A program made the translations under genes and the position numbers. Source: G963666705 sp963666705 (lineage in GTDB: Bacteria; Pseudomonadota; Alphaproteobacteria; CADEGL01). Taken from it: DNA of 64,000 nt. The notes below the pieces were generated by a model. That model was given only the letters and a program-made list of their open reading frames with translations. It made no database searches and was not told the origin of the DNA. Location: contig CAXXKO010000017.1 of the NCBI GenBank assembly GCA_963666705.2, positions 248,001 through 312,000 on the forward strand. The letters run 5' to 3'. This document shows, piece by piece, positions 62,599-64,000 of this stretch; position 1 is the stretch's first letter; every line of letters begins with the position of its first letter.

Positions 62599-63417
62599 CT
62601 AGAGGCGCCAGCCCGAATGGAGGGCGGCGATGCCGCCCGAGAGGTTCCGCCAGGTGGCGCGCCCGAGCCCGGCGGCTTCCATTGCTTGGGCCAGCTCCAC
62701 CTGGGGCGGAAAGCGGCGGATGCTCTCGGCCAGGTAGCGGTATGAATCCGCGTCGCCGACGACCGCGCGGCCGATGGCGGGCAGCACGGTGAACGAGTAG
62801 CGCTCGTAGAGCTCGTCGAGAAGGGGCCACCTCACGCGGCTGAACTCGAGGCACAGGAAGCGCCCACCGGGCTTGAGGACGCGGCGTGCCTCGGCGAGCG
62901 CCGCCCCGATCCGGGTCACGTTGCGAAGCCCGAATGCGATCGTATAGGCGTCTACCGACATATCGGCGATGGGTAGGGCCTCGGCGTCGCCGCACACCCA
63001 CAGTATGCCGCTCGTGATCCCCCGGTCGAGCGCCCGGTCGCGGCCGGCCGCGATCATCTCCCGGGTCACGTCGCAGACGATGATGGGCGGCTGGCCCGCG
63101 GGCAGGTTGCCCGCCGGCCCGGCCAGGCGGTCGAGCACCCGGTGGGCGATGTCGCCCGTGCCGCCCGCCACATCGACGAGGCGGAGGCCGGGCCGAGGCG
63201 CCAAAGCGTCGATCATGGCTGCCTTCCACAACCGGTGGACGCCCGCCGACAGGAGGTCGTTCATCAAGTCGTAGCGCCGCGCCACACTGTCGAACACGCC
63301 GCGCACGAGGCGCGACTTCTCGTCCGCGCTCACGCGGCGGTACCCAAAATCGAAATCTTCGTTCGCGGCGTCCGCGGCGCCCCGCTGTTCCTCGCCTCCG
63401 GCCATGCGAAGAACCAT
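62599..63417 (-). CDS. ubiE: Demethylmenaquinone/ubiquinone C-methyltransferase UbiE
   Basis: SAM-dependent C-methylation in ubiquinone synthesis. FDSVARRYDLMNDLLSAGVHRLWK precedes SAM motif I LVDVAGGTGDIAHRVL near residue 80. GDAEALPIADMSVDAYTIAFGLRNVTR and RFLCLEFSRVRWPLLDELYERYSF are family signatures. Length is 272 residues from ATG 63417; ATG 63405 is equally plausible. It forms a ubiEB pair and is divergent from mutM across 35 bases. Confidence 0.95.
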   Translation of the reverse strand: MVLRMAGGEEQRGAADAANEDFDFGYRRVSADEKSRLVRGVFDSVARRYDLMNDLLSAGVHRLWKAAMIDALAPRPGLRLVDVAGGTGDIAHRVLDRLAGPAGNLPAGQPPIIVCDVTREMIAAGRDRALDRGITSGILWVCGDAEALPIADMSVDAYTIAFGLRNVTRIGAALAEARRVLKPGGRFLCLEFSRVRWPLLDELYERYSFTVLPAIGRAVVGDADSYRYLAESIRRFPPQVELAQAMEAAGLGRATWRNLSGGIAALHSGWRL

Positions 63418-63452
63418 AGCCCAGCGGCCCCCCGGCGCGCTAGCTTACCGCC

Positions 63453-64000
63453 ATGCCCGAATTGCCCGAGGTCGAAACCATCCGCCGGGGCCTCGCCGCC
63501 CGTCTGGAGGGGCGGCGCCTCGCCCGTGTCGAGGCGCGGCGCCCGGATCTGCGCATTCCCCTGCCGCCGGACCTCGCCCGGCGCCTCGAGGGGCGCCGGG
63601 TCGAGACGGTGGGCCGGCGCGCCAAATATCTCCTCCTCCGCATGGATGACGGCACCACCCTCATCGCCCATCTCGGCATGTCGGGGCGGATGGTGATCCT
63701 GCCCCCCGGCAACGGCGTCCCCCTCGATGCCCACGACCACGTCATCCTCGAGACCGAGGATGGCGACGAGGTGCGGTTCAACGATGCCCGCCGCTTCGGC
63801 CTGATGACCCTCGCCGCCGCGGGCGAGCTCGATGCGCACCCGCTGCTCGCGAGCCTCGGCCCCGAGCCCCTGGGCAACGATTTCAACGGCCCCGCCCTGG
63901 CCGCGGTGCTCGCCGGCAAGCGCACGCCCATCAAGGCCGCCCTCCTCGACCAGCGCGTCGTCGCCGGGGTCGGCAACATCTATGCCTGCGAAGCGCTCCA
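63453..64000 (+). CDS. mutM: Formamidopyrimidine-DNA glycosylase MutM (3' end outside window)
   Basis: Base-excision repair glycosylase/AP lyase for oxidised purines. The N-terminus MPELPEVETIRRGL gives the catalytic Pro and Glu. YLLLRMDDGTTLIAHLGMSGRM with the conserved Lys near residue 57, RFNDARRFGLM near 110 and the GKRTPIKAALLDQRVVAGVGNIYACEAL helix-turn-helix are visible. About 182 of the usual 270-290 residues are present; the zinc finger lies outside. Confidence 0.96.
   Translation, partial: MPELPEVETIRRGLAARLEGRRLARVEARRPDLRIPLPPDLARRLEGRRVETVGRRAKYLLLRMDDGTTLIAHLGMSGRMVILPPGNGVPLDAHDHVILETEDGDEVRFNDARRFGLMTLAAAGELDAHPLLASLGPEPLGNDFNGPALAAVLAGKRTPIKAALLDQRVVAGVGNIYACEAL

Noticed and set aside
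62579..63229. Extension of UbiB opposite in frame to ubiE
   Set aside because: Arginine-rich shadow of ubiE; UbiB homology starts at ATG 62578.

Overview
The window is chromosomal DNA from a high-GC alphaproteobacterium, most likely a Rhodospirillales-type organism. Supporting signs are a fused malic enzyme/phosphotransacetylase (MaeB), an Irr-type Fur-family regulator, an OlsB/OlsA-like pair beside a Fur gene, and the order tsaB-rimI-fur-...-miaB-phoH-ybeY-corC-lnt-HTH-metK-trmB-rimP-nusA-rnpM-infB-rbfA-truB-rpsO-pnp. Many genes touch or overlap by 4 bases (ATGA), and several starts must be GTG or TTG. I saw no tRNA, rRNA or CRISPR array. The assignment rests on gene content and order, not on a database search.

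Positions 1-42000 are almost entirely ordinary core genome. They hold maeB (cut by the left edge), mutS, glnD, murJ and trpS; a small membrane/stress cluster (TSUP permease, TIGR02186-like protein, universal stress protein); an adenylate cyclase-like protein; an Nfu scaffold; a secreted deacetylase; then the tRNA-modification, lipoprotein and translation superoperons. Next come a glycerophosphodiesterase, the fabA-fabB-fabI unsaturated fatty acid and enoyl reductase genes, and irr. Two core-region oddities stand out. The 5' end of infB is out of frame with the rest of the gene at a run of five A. Three tandem copies of a 110-base palindromic repeat sit between infB and rbfA.

Positions 42091-53614 are the accessory and most interesting part. 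A perfect TTAGAA-NNN-TTCTAA palindrome and a TTGACA promoter lie ahead of a broken rubrerythrin gene, followed by katG and a second rubrerythrin gene that has lost several metal ligands. Downstream, the two genes that commonly travel with this rubrerythrin are both in pieces: a CCG-domain Fe-S protein and a DUF3501 protein. The Fe-S gene has lost its 5' end next to an inverted hsdR fragment and carries an IS21-family element. The DUF3501 gene carries a second, diverged IS21 element and an IS1595-family element. Target duplications (TCGAAG, CCGGCC, TTGCCTTT) allow the ancestral reading frames to be rebuilt exactly. This looks like a peroxide/iron defence module decaying by repeated insertion, perhaps made redundant by katG.

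Positions 53615-64000 return to core genes interspersed with small mobile features. They contain a dispersed repeat copy, a MITE-like 149-base element, an SH3-domain secreted protein, a D-2-hydroxyacid dehydrogenase, a ParD/ParE-type toxin-antitoxin pair, a SnoaL-like protein and the minus-strand run coaBC-dut-moeB. After these come another repeat copy, an IS5-family element with a translationally coupled passenger gene inserted exactly at the ubiB stop codon, then ubiB, ubiE and divergent mutM (cut by the right edge).
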